Source: Planctomycetota bacterium (GTDB lineage: Bacteria; Planctomycetota; Planctomycetia; Planctomycetales; Planctomycetaceae). From it: a DNA stretch of 56,329 bases. Where the stretch lies: positions 1 through 56,329 of the forward strand of contig JAQCEJ010000029.1 in NCBI GenBank assembly GCA_027618475.1. Direction: 5' to 3'. How positions within the stretch are numbered: the first letter of the stretch is position 1; each line of letters opens with the position of its first letter. The position numbers and the translations under genes were made by a program. This document shows, in pieces, positions 7,146-16,857 of this stretch. Under the pieces are notes generated by a model that did no database searches, was not told where the DNA came from, and saw only the letters and a list, made by a program, of their open reading frames with translations.

Positions 7146-9101
7146 TTACCACTCCAGATACATCAGCAAGCCGAGCATGACGGCTGTCGTCAACAACACA
7201 GTGGCGGCATTCACTCGCATATTCCCATGCTCGAGACCGCCGAGAAAACTTTCGTTCCCGAGAGAACATACACGCCGGACAATCCGCCCGACCGTCGGCC
7301 AGGCGCGCTCTTCGCAGAACTCGCATAAATCCTGAAAAACATTGACGGGTTGTGCGACGAGCACTTTCCACACATCGGGCAGATAGGCTCCGTTTCGAAG
7401 TATCGACAACACCGGCTCAGCCGGTTTCTTAAGTGCCATTCGCCACTCGGGGTTTAAGCGGTACAGCAACCAGACGGCGACGGCTGCCATCGCCGCACTG
7501 CTGAGCGTGATGATAAAAACCGAGACATCGAACGAATCATTGAATTCCTGCTGAAGGGGATACAACACCCCGTGTAGGAATGTTAATCGCCAGGTACAGA
7601 AAATTCCGGCGAAGGTAAGCATGGAAGCCAACACCATCCAGGAATAACCCGACAACACAAAGGTCGCTTGGTCGTCATCGTCGCGATCGGTTTGCTGCAC
7701 GTTGCGGGCTTTGAGGCGTAGAAAACTCCAGCATAATCCACTAAGAACTACGAGTGTAATCCAGGGAAATACCCGGAAGATTGTTGCGGACATATCGGTG
7801 AATCCCGTTGCGGTCGCGACCTTCGCTTGAGTTGCCATCTCCGATCTCAGAAATCCGGGGCCATAAAATCCGCCCCACAACATTACAAAAAACGCCGAGG
7901 TCAGAAAAAGTGGAATGGTCCGATCGGGTGCGTGACGTTTTTCGGGAGGAGTGGGAGATGCGACCAATTCAGAGATGAGTCGTGCGCCCGCATCGAATCC
8001 GATCAGCATCAAACCCGCGAACATTGCGCGTGTTGACCCGCTCGAAAACAGCATGGCTATCAATCCCAGATATGCTGTGCTGCTGTACGAAAAAATCGCG
8101 CGACGATCCGTTCCGACCGCTGCGATAGCGACGGCGAGCACCGCCGTAAGGGCTCCCGCCAGTCCCAATAACTGACAGACCACACCACTCTGTTGCCAGA
8201 CCGGCGCGAGACGAAACAATAACCAGAATCCGAGCGGCCAGACGAGAAACGTCCGCAATAGACAATCGACCGACAAGTCCATCAGCTCGCGCGCTATAAA
8301 CGATGTCGGTTCGCGATCTGCATTCAATCGAACCGAGAACGGCAATACGAAGGGAAACTGCCGGGCGAACACGAGCGTGACCCCTGCCAGACACAACCCC
8401 AGCACCGGTATCGCCGCCGGATTGTCAGCGGCGATTTTCTGTTGTACTAACGGGTCGTTAAGCACGTCATACTCACTGCTGCCGTAAAACTGCCACGATA
8501 AGAGTAGAGACACCCACATCGCGAGTTCACCCCACCGCAGGGTGTCACCGATGGCTTGTCCCCCTGTGTCTTCTTGATACGGCCATTCGGGGTCGTCATG
8601 CACCCCGCTACGGCACAAGTGGTCGCAGAGCCGGGAAATGAGAATTCCGCAGACGAGCGTCAGCAACAGATTGGCCGACAACACGAACAGATCGACGATG
8701 CTGATTAACATGCCGCCGTACATCCAGGCTGAACGTTGACTTTCAGCAGGCGACGACATGCCGACTTTGAAACGCCGCATGGCGCAGGCTGAGAGCAGCG
8801 TTTCCCAGGCGAGAAACAACGCTGTCAACCGATCGAGCCGAAAGGAAAGGACAAGGTCGGGCAACACGTCGTCAGCCCAGAGAGCAAGCGACGGAACGGC
8901 GACATCGCTTGTCGGTGCCGATTCTGTCAACAGCCAAAAAACAACCAGCCCCACGCCGAGCAACGCCCGAATGCCCCACAGCGTATAAACCACCCGCAAC
9001 ATGCGAGAAGTACGGGGGGTCGCAAACGCACACGCCGCTGCCATCATCGCCGGCAAAGCGATTACCACGCAGACCGCACTCAAGATAACGAGACGCTCCA
9101 T
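7146..9101 (-). CDS. complex I NuoL-like antiporter subunit (divergent)
   Basis: A 651-residue membrane protein and first gene of the L-M-N operon. The family segment FxLDxLxxxxLxxxT is seen as FRLDRLTALFLAWETLLSA near residue 90, and DLKRVIAYSTMSQLGYM is seen as TDRRAIFSYSSTAYLGLIA. The next helix, which in NuoL contains HAFFKALLFL with the essential His and Lys, reads LMLIGFDAGARLI, so both are gone. The C-terminal third has further membrane segments and, near the end, a soluble-looking amphipathic stretch as in NuoL. The start at 9101 has GGGAA upstream. No NuoA-K genes are nearby, nor a DabA partner, so this is either a satellite of a complex elsewhere in the genome or a separate membrane module. 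Confidence 0.75.
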   Translation of the reverse strand: MERLVILSAVCVVIALPAMMAAACAFATPRTSRMLRVVYTLWGIRALLGVGLVVFWLLTESAPTSDVAVPSLALWADDVLPDLVLSFRLDRLTALFLAWETLLSACAMRRFKVGMSSPAESQRSAWMYGGMLISIVDLFVLSANLLLTLVCGILISRLCDHLCRSGVHDDPEWPYQEDTGGQAIGDTLRWGELAMWVSLLLSWQFYGSSEYDVLNDPLVQQKIAADNPAAIPVLGLCLAGVTLVFARQFPFVLPFSVRLNADREPTSFIARELMDLSVDCLLRTFLVWPLGFWLLFRLAPVWQQSGVVCQLLGLAGALTAVLAVAIAAVGTDRRAIFSYSSTAYLGLIAMLFSSGSTRAMFAGLMLIGFDAGARLISELVASPTPPEKRHAPDRTIPLFLTSAFFVMLWGGFYGPGFLRSEMATQAKVATATGFTDMSATIFRVFPWITLVVLSGLCWSFLRLKARNVQQTDRDDDDQATFVLSGYSWMVLASMLTFAGIFCTWRLTFLHGVLYPLQQEFNDSFDVSVFIITLSSAAMAAVAVWLLYRLNPEWRMALKKPAEPVLSILRNGAYLPDVWKVLVAQPVNVFQDLCEFCEERAWPTVGRIVRRVCSLGNESFLGGLEHGNMRVNAATVLLTTAVMLGLLMYLEW

Positions 9102-9279
9102 TCGGCCATTCCCGCAAACGACAGGGAACCGCAGTGACTGGCCGAACGAATCTACGACGTCCATTCTCCCCAAGCCACGGTTCAGATGGTAACGGAACGA
9201 GCATGGTTAGACGATGCTGGATGGCACTGACCGTCCGGTTTCGGAGATTGAAAGTGTCGGGTGTTGAGACTCCGAGCCA

Positions 9280-10554
9280 TCAATTCTCCGGTTTTTCGTT
9301 CAATATCACCTCGCCGCTGACAATCGCTCCCCGTTCGTCGGTAACGGTGATGAACCATGCCGTCGCGGTCTCAGGAAGAACGTCGAAGACGACCGCTGCT
9401 TCATTCCATTTTACTTGTATCGTCTCCCATTCGCGCATGTTGACAGGCTCCGATCCGGTCGTGTAGTGCAGCTCGGCCTTTGTCAGTTTCGTGTCGCTCT
9501 GGTAGACGATCTGAACTCTGCCGTCGTTTATCGCCATTGGCCCGATATGCGTCAATGATATTCCGTCTCGTAAATGTTGGTCGACAAACAGGCCGATTTC
9601 TTCGGGGGCCCAACCGGGAGGATGACCGTGCGGCATCTTCACGGTGATTCTGAGCCGTTTTTCGCCAGTGACCAGATCGTAACTTTTCTTGTAACTGTCG
9701 AGCGGATACGCAAAATCATTCGTACCGTTGACGAAGAGAATCGGCATAGAGACCGCCGGCAGATACCGCGAAGGATCCCACAGTTCGAGCCATCGGTTTC
9801 GTTCGTCGTCGGTCATTTTCGAAAGGCGGTCGACCCAGGCGCTGTTGTCCCCCAGAAAACCGCACCCATACACCGGAACGGCGGCTTTGAAGCGGCTGTC
9901 GACGCCGGCGACAATGCACGTCAGATAGCCTCCCCAACTAATCCCCGTCACCGCCGTGCGGTTCGCGTCGACTTCGGGAAAACTTCGAATGAGTGAATGA
10001 GCCCTTAAGACTGAGGCGACGGCATGATACGGCCATTGTTCTTCGGGAGGTTTGCCGATGCTGCCGAATTTTTCGTCATCTCCCTGGTTGGGGCCCCCCT
10101 CTTCGAGAGGCGTGCGGTTTTCCCGTTGATGCGCATTCTTTCCCTCGATGGGACGGTGCCCGGCGAGGTCCATCGCAATGGCAGCGTAACCGCGCTTAGC
10201 CCAGAGTTCGGCCCACTCGCGAAATGCGGTTCCTCCTCCACCATGCACGAGCACAACCGCTGGCAAGTGACCGTCGTTTGATGTATCTCCGGCCAGTGTT
10301 CCCGGCGTGGCATAGTAGGCGAAGACGCGAGTCGGGTGTCCGTCATACGGTTCTCCTGCATAGAAGAGCGACTGTACCGGGCTCGTCTCGTCGACCCATT
10401 CAAAATCCGGAGGTATGGAAAGGGCTTCCAGATCCCACGGAGTCGTTTCGGGGAGTTGTTCGGATCGAGAAATGGCATCTTCGCCGTGAACAACCGAAAC
10501 AAAAAACAGCAGCGATGCGAAGAACATCGAACGGGTAAGCACGGTATTCATCAT
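9280..10554 (-). CDS. secreted alpha/beta hydrolase (acetyl xylan esterase/dienelactone hydrolase-like)
   Basis: A 424-residue exported hydrolase. A signal peptide covers about residues 1-26 (hydrophobic SMFFASLLFFVSVV, cleavage near HG-ED). The fold signature is an oxyanion-hole HGGGG near residue 108, the nucleophile in GISWGG near residue 203, an Asp in NGTNDFAYP and a His in MPHGHPP. A C-terminal extension of about 90 residues beyond the catalytic His looks like a beta-rich accessory domain. The likely substrate is an ester on a carbohydrate, but this is inferred only from family resemblance. The start at 10554 (or the adjacent ATG at 10551) follows an AAGGA site. It is divergent from the TfoX gene. 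Confidence 0.85.
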   Translation of the reverse strand: MMNTVLTRSMFFASLLFFVSVVHGEDAISRSEQLPETTPWDLEALSIPPDFEWVDETSPVQSLFYAGEPYDGHPTRVFAYYATPGTLAGDTSNDGHLPAVVLVHGGGGTAFREWAELWAKRGYAAIAMDLAGHRPIEGKNAHQRENRTPLEEGGPNQGDDEKFGSIGKPPEEQWPYHAVASVLRAHSLIRSFPEVDANRTAVTGISWGGYLTCIVAGVDSRFKAAVPVYGCGFLGDNSAWVDRLSKMTDDERNRWLELWDPSRYLPAVSMPILFVNGTNDFAYPLDSYKKSYDLVTGEKRLRITVKMPHGHPPGWAPEEIGLFVDQHLRDGISLTHIGPMAINDGRVQIVYQSDTKLTKAELHYTTGSEPVNMREWETIQVKWNEAAVVFDVLPETATAWFITVTDERGAIVSGEVILNEKPEN

Positions 10555-10739
10555 CAGTGTCCTTTTCTCAACATTGCCCGCGGACTTTGACATGCGGGAA
10601 AAACGTATCGGCATGGCACGCGAGGAAATTGTAGCGTTTCGATCGGCGGTCGGCGATGCTCGTGCCTTACGCTTGAAAATCCCACGCACCATAATCAGAA
10701 TACATGTGTCCATTTCATGTGTTCAGCGGAGTAGGCAGA

Positions 10740-11075
10740 ATGGCGTATGACGAAAACCTGGCCAAACGCGTTCAGCCTTTGTTGTCGCGCAAGAAAGGAT
10801 TCTCTGCCAAAAAAATGTTCGGGGGGATGGGGTTTCTTCTCAACGGTCACATGTGCGTGGGTATCTGGAAGGACAAACTCATTGCCCGCGTCGGGCCCGA
10901 GAATTACAAGCAAGCCCTCGAAGAACCGACGGCACGCGAGTTCGATATCACAGGACGAGCCATGACCGGTTGGGTCATGATCGAACCGGATGGTCTCGCC
11001 AAAGAGAGCGAATTGAAACATTGGGTCGGCATCGCCGCCAAATTCGCCGGCTCGCTGCCGCCGAAAATCAAGTAA
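10740..11075 (+). CDS. TfoX N-terminal domain protein
   Basis: A 111-residue protein made of a single TfoX-N domain: AKRVQPLLSR near the start, then KKMFGGMGFLLNGHMCVGI (the family's RxMFGGxGxxxxGxMFA core), VGPENY and a C-terminal helix. The start at 10740 is picked by a GGAG site 8 bases upstream. The N-terminal domain of TfoX/Sxy is found alone in many bacteria without natural transformation; its function as a stand-alone protein is not known. It is transcribed away from the hydrolase gene; a 128-base spacer without a gene follows. Confidence 0.85.
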   Translation: MAYDENLAKRVQPLLSRKKGFSAKKMFGGMGFLLNGHMCVGIWKDKLIARVGPENYKQALEEPTAREFDITGRAMTGWVMIEPDGLAKESELKHWVGIAAKFAGSLPPKIK

Positions 11076-11203
11076 GGTACAAGTTTTTTTGCGGATCGAC
11101 ATACTCATGTCGCCTGGTCCAAATCGTTTCGATGCCGTCAGAACGGAGAATGATTTCCAAACGTTAATCATGCTTTCTTCACACAGATCGATCAGCATCC
11201 ATT

Positions 11204-11473
11204 ATGCCTCGCATCCATTTTACGCCCCATCTGAAAAATCATCTCGATTGCCCGCCGCAGGACGTCACAGCGGCGACGCTGCGCGAGGCACTCGAGATCG
11301 TCTTTCAAGCCAATCCCCGACTGCGGAGTTACCTGCTCGACGACCAGGGACATCTGAGAAAACACGTCACCGCGTTTATCGATTCCACGCCGATCAATGA
11401 CCGCGTGAACCTCAGCGACGATGTCAGCCGGGCGAAAGAAGTTTATTTGTTGCAAGCGTTGTCAGGAGGATGA
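11204..11473 (+). CDS. MoaD/ThiS-like ubiquitin-fold protein with C-terminal Gly-Gly
   Basis: An 89-residue beta-grasp protein. Features of MoaD/ThiS sulfur carriers are seen: a beta strand at the start (RIHFTPHL), a helix with TLREALEIVF near residue 25, LRSYLLDDQGHLRKHVTAFID, a loop with INDRVNLSDDV, and the terminal strand EVYLLQALSGG that ends exactly in Gly-Gly, the tail that is adenylated or thiocarboxylated in this family. No MoaE, ThiG or E1-like gene is adjacent; instead a beta-propeller gene follows 77 bases downstream on the same strand, with which it probably forms an operon. Confidence 0.8.
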   Translation: MPRIHFTPHLKNHLDCPPQDVTAATLREALEIVFQANPRLRSYLLDDQGHLRKHVTAFIDSTPINDRVNLSDDVSRAKEVYLLQALSGG

Positions 11474-11550
11474 AGCCTTTCGGTTAGCCGCGACGCAACG
11501 CGGAGCGCTTCGACTTTTAACCCTTCAATTTTCATCTCAAGAGGAACATC

Positions 11551-12663
11551 ATGAGCGATCGCATTCAAGTCGGTACCCGCAAGGGGTTATTTACACTCGT
11601 CCGCCACAACTCGAACTGGAAGGTCGACAAAGTCGATTTTCTCGGCTCGCCTGTCACCATGTGCCTGAAAGATCCCCGCAACAACTTTTCGTACGCCGTC
11701 CTTACGCTCGGACACTTCGGCTGCAAACTTCATCGCTCGGCTGACGATGGCAAGACGTGGGAAGAATGCGGTGTGCCGAAGTATCCTGAAGGGGCGGTGT
11801 TCGCCGGAATGCCCGGTGACGATGGCACGCCGACGACCAAACCTGCGAGCATGAAGGAAATCTGGATCCTCGAACCGGGGGGAACGGATCAACCGAATCT
11901 GCTCTGGGCCGGCACGATTCCAGGCGGACTCTTCCGCTCGAACGACAACGGCATGACGTGGGAACTCATCGAGTCGCTCTGGGACAACCCCGAACGGATG
12001 AAATGGTTCGGCGGCGGCAAAGACGAACCGGGCATCCATTCGATCTGCGTCGATCCGCGAGACAGCAAACACATTCAACTCGGCATCTCGTGCGGCGGCG
12101 TCTGGTCGACCAGTGACACCGGTGCCACATGGGAACGATTGGGCCAGGGGCTGCGCGCCGAATACATGCCCCCCGAACTCGCTTACGACACCGCGAGTCA
12201 GGATGGTCATCGCATGGTTCGTTGCAAGAGCGCTCCCGATAACCTCTGGATCCAACATCACAACGGTATCTTCAAGTCAACCGACGACGCTCACAATTGG
12301 ACAGAAATTAAGGATGTCAAACCGTCGACCTTTGGCTTCGGTGTCGCCGTCCATCCCAGCGACCCTCAGACAGCCTGGTTCGTCCCCGGCAAGAAGGATG
12401 AATTTCGCTATCCCGAAGAAGGCAAGCTCATCGTCACCCGCACGAAAGATGGCGGCCAGACGTTTGAACAAATCACCAACGGCCTGCCGCAAGACCACTG
12501 TTACGATCTGGTCTTCCGCCACGCTTTGGAAGTCGACGAAACCGGCGACAATCTCGTCTTCGGCTCGACGACCGGTGGAATCTGGACCAGCAACAACGGC
12601 GGCGACACATGGACGATGCTCCCCAATCGCCTCCCCCCGATTTACGTGACGCGGTTTTGCTGA
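11551..12663 (+). CDS. BNR/Asp-box beta-propeller protein
   Basis: A 370-residue protein with no signal peptide, built of repeated Asp-box motifs (S-x-D-x-G-x-T-W). Six are readable: SADDGKTW, SNDNGMTW, STSDTGATW, STDDAHNW, TKDGGQTF and SNNGGDTW, spaced as in a six- or seven-bladed sialidase/sortilin-type propeller. Proteins of this type are often labelled exo-alpha-sialidase, but the catalytic residues of sialidases are not evident, so an enzymatic role should not be assumed. An AGAGGAAC ribosome-binding site precedes the ATG. It ends 9 bases from the convergent acyltransferase gene. Pairing with the Gly-Gly MoaD/ThiS-like gene suggests a joint function. Confidence 0.82.
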   Translation: MSDRIQVGTRKGLFTLVRHNSNWKVDKVDFLGSPVTMCLKDPRNNFSYAVLTLGHFGCKLHRSADDGKTWEECGVPKYPEGAVFAGMPGDDGTPTTKPASMKEIWILEPGGTDQPNLLWAGTIPGGLFRSNDNGMTWELIESLWDNPERMKWFGGGKDEPGIHSICVDPRDSKHIQLGISCGGVWSTSDTGATWERLGQGLRAEYMPPELAYDTASQDGHRMVRCKSAPDNLWIQHHNGIFKSTDDAHNWTEIKDVKPSTFGFGVAVHPSDPQTAWFVPGKKDEFRYPEEGKLIVTRTKDGGQTFEQITNGLPQDHCYDLVFRHALEVDETGDNLVFGSTTGGIWTSNNGGDTWTMLPNRLPPIYVTRFC

Positions 12664-12672
12664 GAGTCACCG

Positions 12673-13800
12673 TCACAATCGAAAGAACAACTTCTTCACT
12701 TCCAGATACCTCAGAAAGAAATAGCAAACCCACAAATACGCCAGCGTGGAGGCGATGAGCACTCCTGCCGGAACATCGCGCGGGACGAACGGGCTGACCG
12801 CCTGGTCGACGAAACCGTGGATGATGTAACCCGCCAGCGCATTGACCCCCAGCGTACGGAACAGGCCGAGTTGATGGCCCTGTATGTCGCACCATGCGAT
12901 AAAAAACGCATACACCGCCAGCGAAATCCCCGCACCGAAAATCAAATACGTAATGCTCCCCGATCGCTGGCTCATCGTGAACAGGTTGCCATCCGGCGGC
13001 TTCGTCTCGACCGACACGAACGGCGGTGCAGCCAGTTCGAATGTGATTTTCGGCGATGTCTCTCCCCACCCTATCGGTGACAGATGCAGAGACGACAACA
13101 GATACGCCAACACCATCAAAACGGTGCCATGAGTCAGACACCAGCGACACGCAGCGAGTGCCGTGCTTTCGCGGACAACATCGTACGCCAGCGAACCGGC
13201 GAGCAGCGGAATCGTCCACGTCAGAAACCCGAGAGGCCCTCCGTCGATGCCGTTGGGAGCCGTGTTGACCCACTCATAATTGAACCAATACGACAGCCCG
13301 AAGTGAGCTAAACCCGACGCGACGGCGAACGAAACACGTGTCATTTTTCCGGCGGCGATCACTGGCAACACCCACAGCGACGTGACGGCGATGTGCGTCA
13401 ACGTCTGAAAGAGATTGCGCTTGAACTCCGAAACAAGCACATCGTGCAGATTTGACGTTTGCAGATCGGACCACGATTGAATTCCACTTCCCAGCGGATA
13501 GATCACAAACGCGAGCAACAGCAGACCGAGATTCCGGCGAATCACTTTCCCATACGCCGCCGATCGATCGCCTGATTCCAGCCGTCGCAAGAGCGTCAGA
13601 CGATAGGCAAACCCGACTGCAAACAAGAACTGCGGCATGATCGTATCGGCATAACTGCAATACGTGTGATGATGCTTGAGCACCAGCGGTGTAACGGCGA
13701 ATCCCCCCACAAAATTGACGACGAACATCCCGAAGACCGTGTAGCCGCGGAATTGATCGAGGGAGGTGATGCGTTGGGGTTTGGGTTCAAGTTGAGACAT
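12673..13800 (-). CDS. heparan-alpha-glucosaminide acetyltransferase-like membrane protein (DUF5009/DUF1624)
   Basis: A 375-residue protein with about ten membrane segments. The N-terminus has RITSLDQFRGYTVFGMFVVNF, matching the SLDxxRGxxVxxMxxVN opening of the HGSNAT/DUF1624-DUF5009 family, followed by HHHTYCSYADTIMPQFLFAVG. The C-terminus has LGVNALAGYIIHGF, another family hallmark. In animals HGSNAT transfers acetyl groups across a membrane to heparan sulfate; bacterial members probably acetylate envelope sugars. The start at 13800 has GAGGA about 10 bases upstream. A dispersed double-hairpin repeat lies in its leader region. Confidence 0.87.
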   Translation of the reverse strand: MSQLEPKPQRITSLDQFRGYTVFGMFVVNFVGGFAVTPLVLKHHHTYCSYADTIMPQFLFAVGFAYRLTLLRRLESGDRSAAYGKVIRRNLGLLLLAFVIYPLGSGIQSWSDLQTSNLHDVLVSEFKRNLFQTLTHIAVTSLWVLPVIAAGKMTRVSFAVASGLAHFGLSYWFNYEWVNTAPNGIDGGPLGFLTWTIPLLAGSLAYDVVRESTALAACRWCLTHGTVLMVLAYLLSSLHLSPIGWGETSPKITFELAAPPFVSVETKPPDGNLFTMSQRSGSITYLIFGAGISLAVYAFFIAWCDIQGHQLGLFRTLGVNALAGYIIHGFVDQAVSPFVPRDVPAGVLIASTLAYLWVCYFFLRYLEVKKLFFRL

Positions 13801-13812
13801 GAATTGATTGTC

Positions 13813-13864
13813 CTCGTTCCCAAACTCCCGCTTGGGAACGCAAGTCATCGCAGCTCCGCTGCGG
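13813..13864 (+). repeat. double-hairpin dispersed repeat, copy 1
   Basis: Two adjacent stem-loops: GTTCCCAA...TTGGGAAC (13816-13839) and CGCAGC-TCC-GCTGCG (13849-13863), joined by a short CAAGTC linker. Same architecture as copies at 15132, 36737 and, in part, 40161. The rest of the 13801-14041 spacer holds no gene. Confidence 0.75.
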
Positions 13865-14041
13865 CCGATCGCGTGGAATGAGATTCGCTACGGAAACCTA
13901 CCGAATTGCTGCTGACAAACCGCTGAAAATGATCGATGATCAGACTTGGTGTGCTACGTGTGGCTTGTCTACCCGTGTTTTTCAGATGCCTGACAACCAC
14001 ACTGTCCATTTTACAACGGGTGGCTAACCAAATAGGTGAAA

Positions 14042-15109
14042 TCACTTTGTCCCCAGCAACGCCGCCTTGTCCGCAGCCGATCGCGTTTTTACCGGCACTA
14101 ATTTCTGTGCCCGCTCGCTGTAGATGTCGCCGATGTAAATGTTCCCTTGCGAGTCTTCGGCGATGCAGTGGACTCCGAACGTTTCGCCCGGCTTGAGTTC
14201 TTCACCTTCAGCGAGTTCCGATTTGCGGACGCCGAGCGGCCAGGTCCAGAGTTGCTTGATCTTTCCTTCGGTCGTCAGCTGCATCAGCAGTTGATCTTTC
14301 ACTTCGGGATACTTTCCATCGCGCAGCCACCAGTGGGGACTCGAACCACAGACGAGAATGTCTCCCTCCGCCGTCATCGTCAGAGCCCACGGCATGATGA
14401 ACCCACTCCAGACATCGAGAACTTTGCCGCTCTGCTCGAAAACTTGAATGCGACCGACATTACGGTCGGCGACAAACAAGCGTCCTTTCGCATCGAGCAC
14501 GATCGAATGCGGCAACACAAACTCCCCCGGCTTCGTCCCGTATTTGCCCCACGTCTTGATGAATTTTCCCGTCTTGTCGAAATGCACGACGCGGCGATTG
14601 CCATAGCCGTCGGTGACGAAGATATCCCCCGCTGGCGTAATCGCCATATCCGTCGGACGATAAAAATGCGATTCATCTTCGCCCGACTGCTCGCGCGTGC
14701 CGAGCGTCAGTAGCAGCTCGCCCTCCGGCGTGAATTTCTGAATGACATGCGCGCGAAAGTCGGCGACCCAGACGTTACCTTCGCGATCGATTCGCAATTG
14801 ATGCGGCCCGATGAACATCCCCTTGCCCCACGTGCGGACGAACGTGCCGTCGGGACGGTAGATTTGAATCGGATCGTCCCCGCGCTGCAGCACCCAGATA
14901 TTGTCGTCGGCGTCAACGGCGATCCCCGCGACGCCGCCGGTGTGGGAGATTCCTTCGGGACGTAGGGGCCAAGTCGCGTCGACATCGTATTCGACGAATG
15001 TCGGATCAATGGCATCGTTGGGGGCGTCCTGGGCAATGGACGGCATAGCCGCGATGAACGTCGTCACAATCGTCGCCAAACAGAGCGTAACCGATTTCAT
15101 GATGCTCAT
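14042..15109 (-). CDS. secreted NHL-repeat protein (peptidyl-alpha-hydroxyglycine lyase-like)
   Basis: A 355-residue exported beta-propeller. A signal peptide spans about residues 1-26 (SVTLCLATIVTTFIAAMPSIA, cleavage before QDAP). Five or six NHL repeats follow, each with a D..GN(I/V)WV.D or similar strand: GIAVDADDNIWVLQ, QLRIDREGNVWVADF, DMAITPAGDIFVTDGYGNRRV, SIVLDAKGRLFVADRNVGRI, CIAEDSQGNIYIGDIY. The layout resembles the lyase half of peptidylglycine amidating monooxygenase, a common label for such planctomycete proteins, but activity is not assured. The start at 15109 or the ATG at 15100 are both possible. It is probably an independent unit. Confidence 0.85.
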   Translation of the reverse strand: MSIMKSVTLCLATIVTTFIAAMPSIAQDAPNDAIDPTFVEYDVDATWPLRPEGISHTGGVAGIAVDADDNIWVLQRGDDPIQIYRPDGTFVRTWGKGMFIGPHQLRIDREGNVWVADFRAHVIQKFTPEGELLLTLGTREQSGEDESHFYRPTDMAITPAGDIFVTDGYGNRRVVHFDKTGKFIKTWGKYGTKPGEFVLPHSIVLDAKGRLFVADRNVGRIQVFEQSGKVLDVWSGFIMPWALTMTAEGDILVCGSSPHWWLRDGKYPEVKDQLLMQLTTEGKIKQLWTWPLGVRKSELAEGEELKPGETFGVHCIAEDSQGNIYIGDIYSERAQKLVPVKTRSAADKAALLGTK

Positions 15110-15131
15110 GCTTCTTTCTCGTTATCTATAT

Positions 15132-15184
15132 CTTGTTCCCATGCTCCGCATGGGAACACCAGGTTTTCGAAGCTCCGCTTCGCA
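15132..15184 (+). repeat. double-hairpin dispersed repeat, copy 2
   Basis: GTTCCCAT...ATGGGAAC (15135-15157) followed by CGAAGC-TCC-GCTTCG (15168-15182). Compared with copy 1 both stems carry compensated changes, as expected if the structure rather than the sequence is kept. Confidence 0.75.
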
Positions 15185-15331
15185 TATTACACAATCGGAT
15201 TCCGTCCTGCGGCCACGTTCTTTCAACGGAAGATGGAATGAAGATACTCTATCTTAAACCGATTCGTTTCGGGAGAGGAGAGGGTATCTTTGACGTCTTA
15301 TACCCAGGCCGCATCTATGACCAGAACGCTC

Positions 15332-16711
<1,380 letters not shown>

Positions 16712-16776
16712 TAGATTCGCCACCACTTTTTCGTCTGCTCATTCGGTTCCCGATACTCGAATCGAGAACTGATCCC

Positions 16777-16806
16777 TTTAGACTACCTCTCGGATCGTGT
16801 TACAAT
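16777..16806 (+). promoter_or_regulatory. predicted promoter of the TPR membrane gene
   Basis: A -35 like TTTAGA (16777-16782) and a -10 TACAAT (16801-16806) are separated by 18 bases, about 50 bases before the ATG at 16858. It sits in the divergent spacer shared with the sulfatase gene. Confidence 0.35.
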
Positions 16807-16857
16807 ACAATCAGGTACAGTTTATCGTTTAAATCGCCTGAAATCCTGTCAATTCTC

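Noticed and set aside
11551-12663. Sialidase function for the Asp-box propeller
   Set aside because: Asp boxes only show the propeller fold; the Arg triad and Tyr/Glu nucleophile pattern of sialidases could not be identified, and there is no signal peptide.
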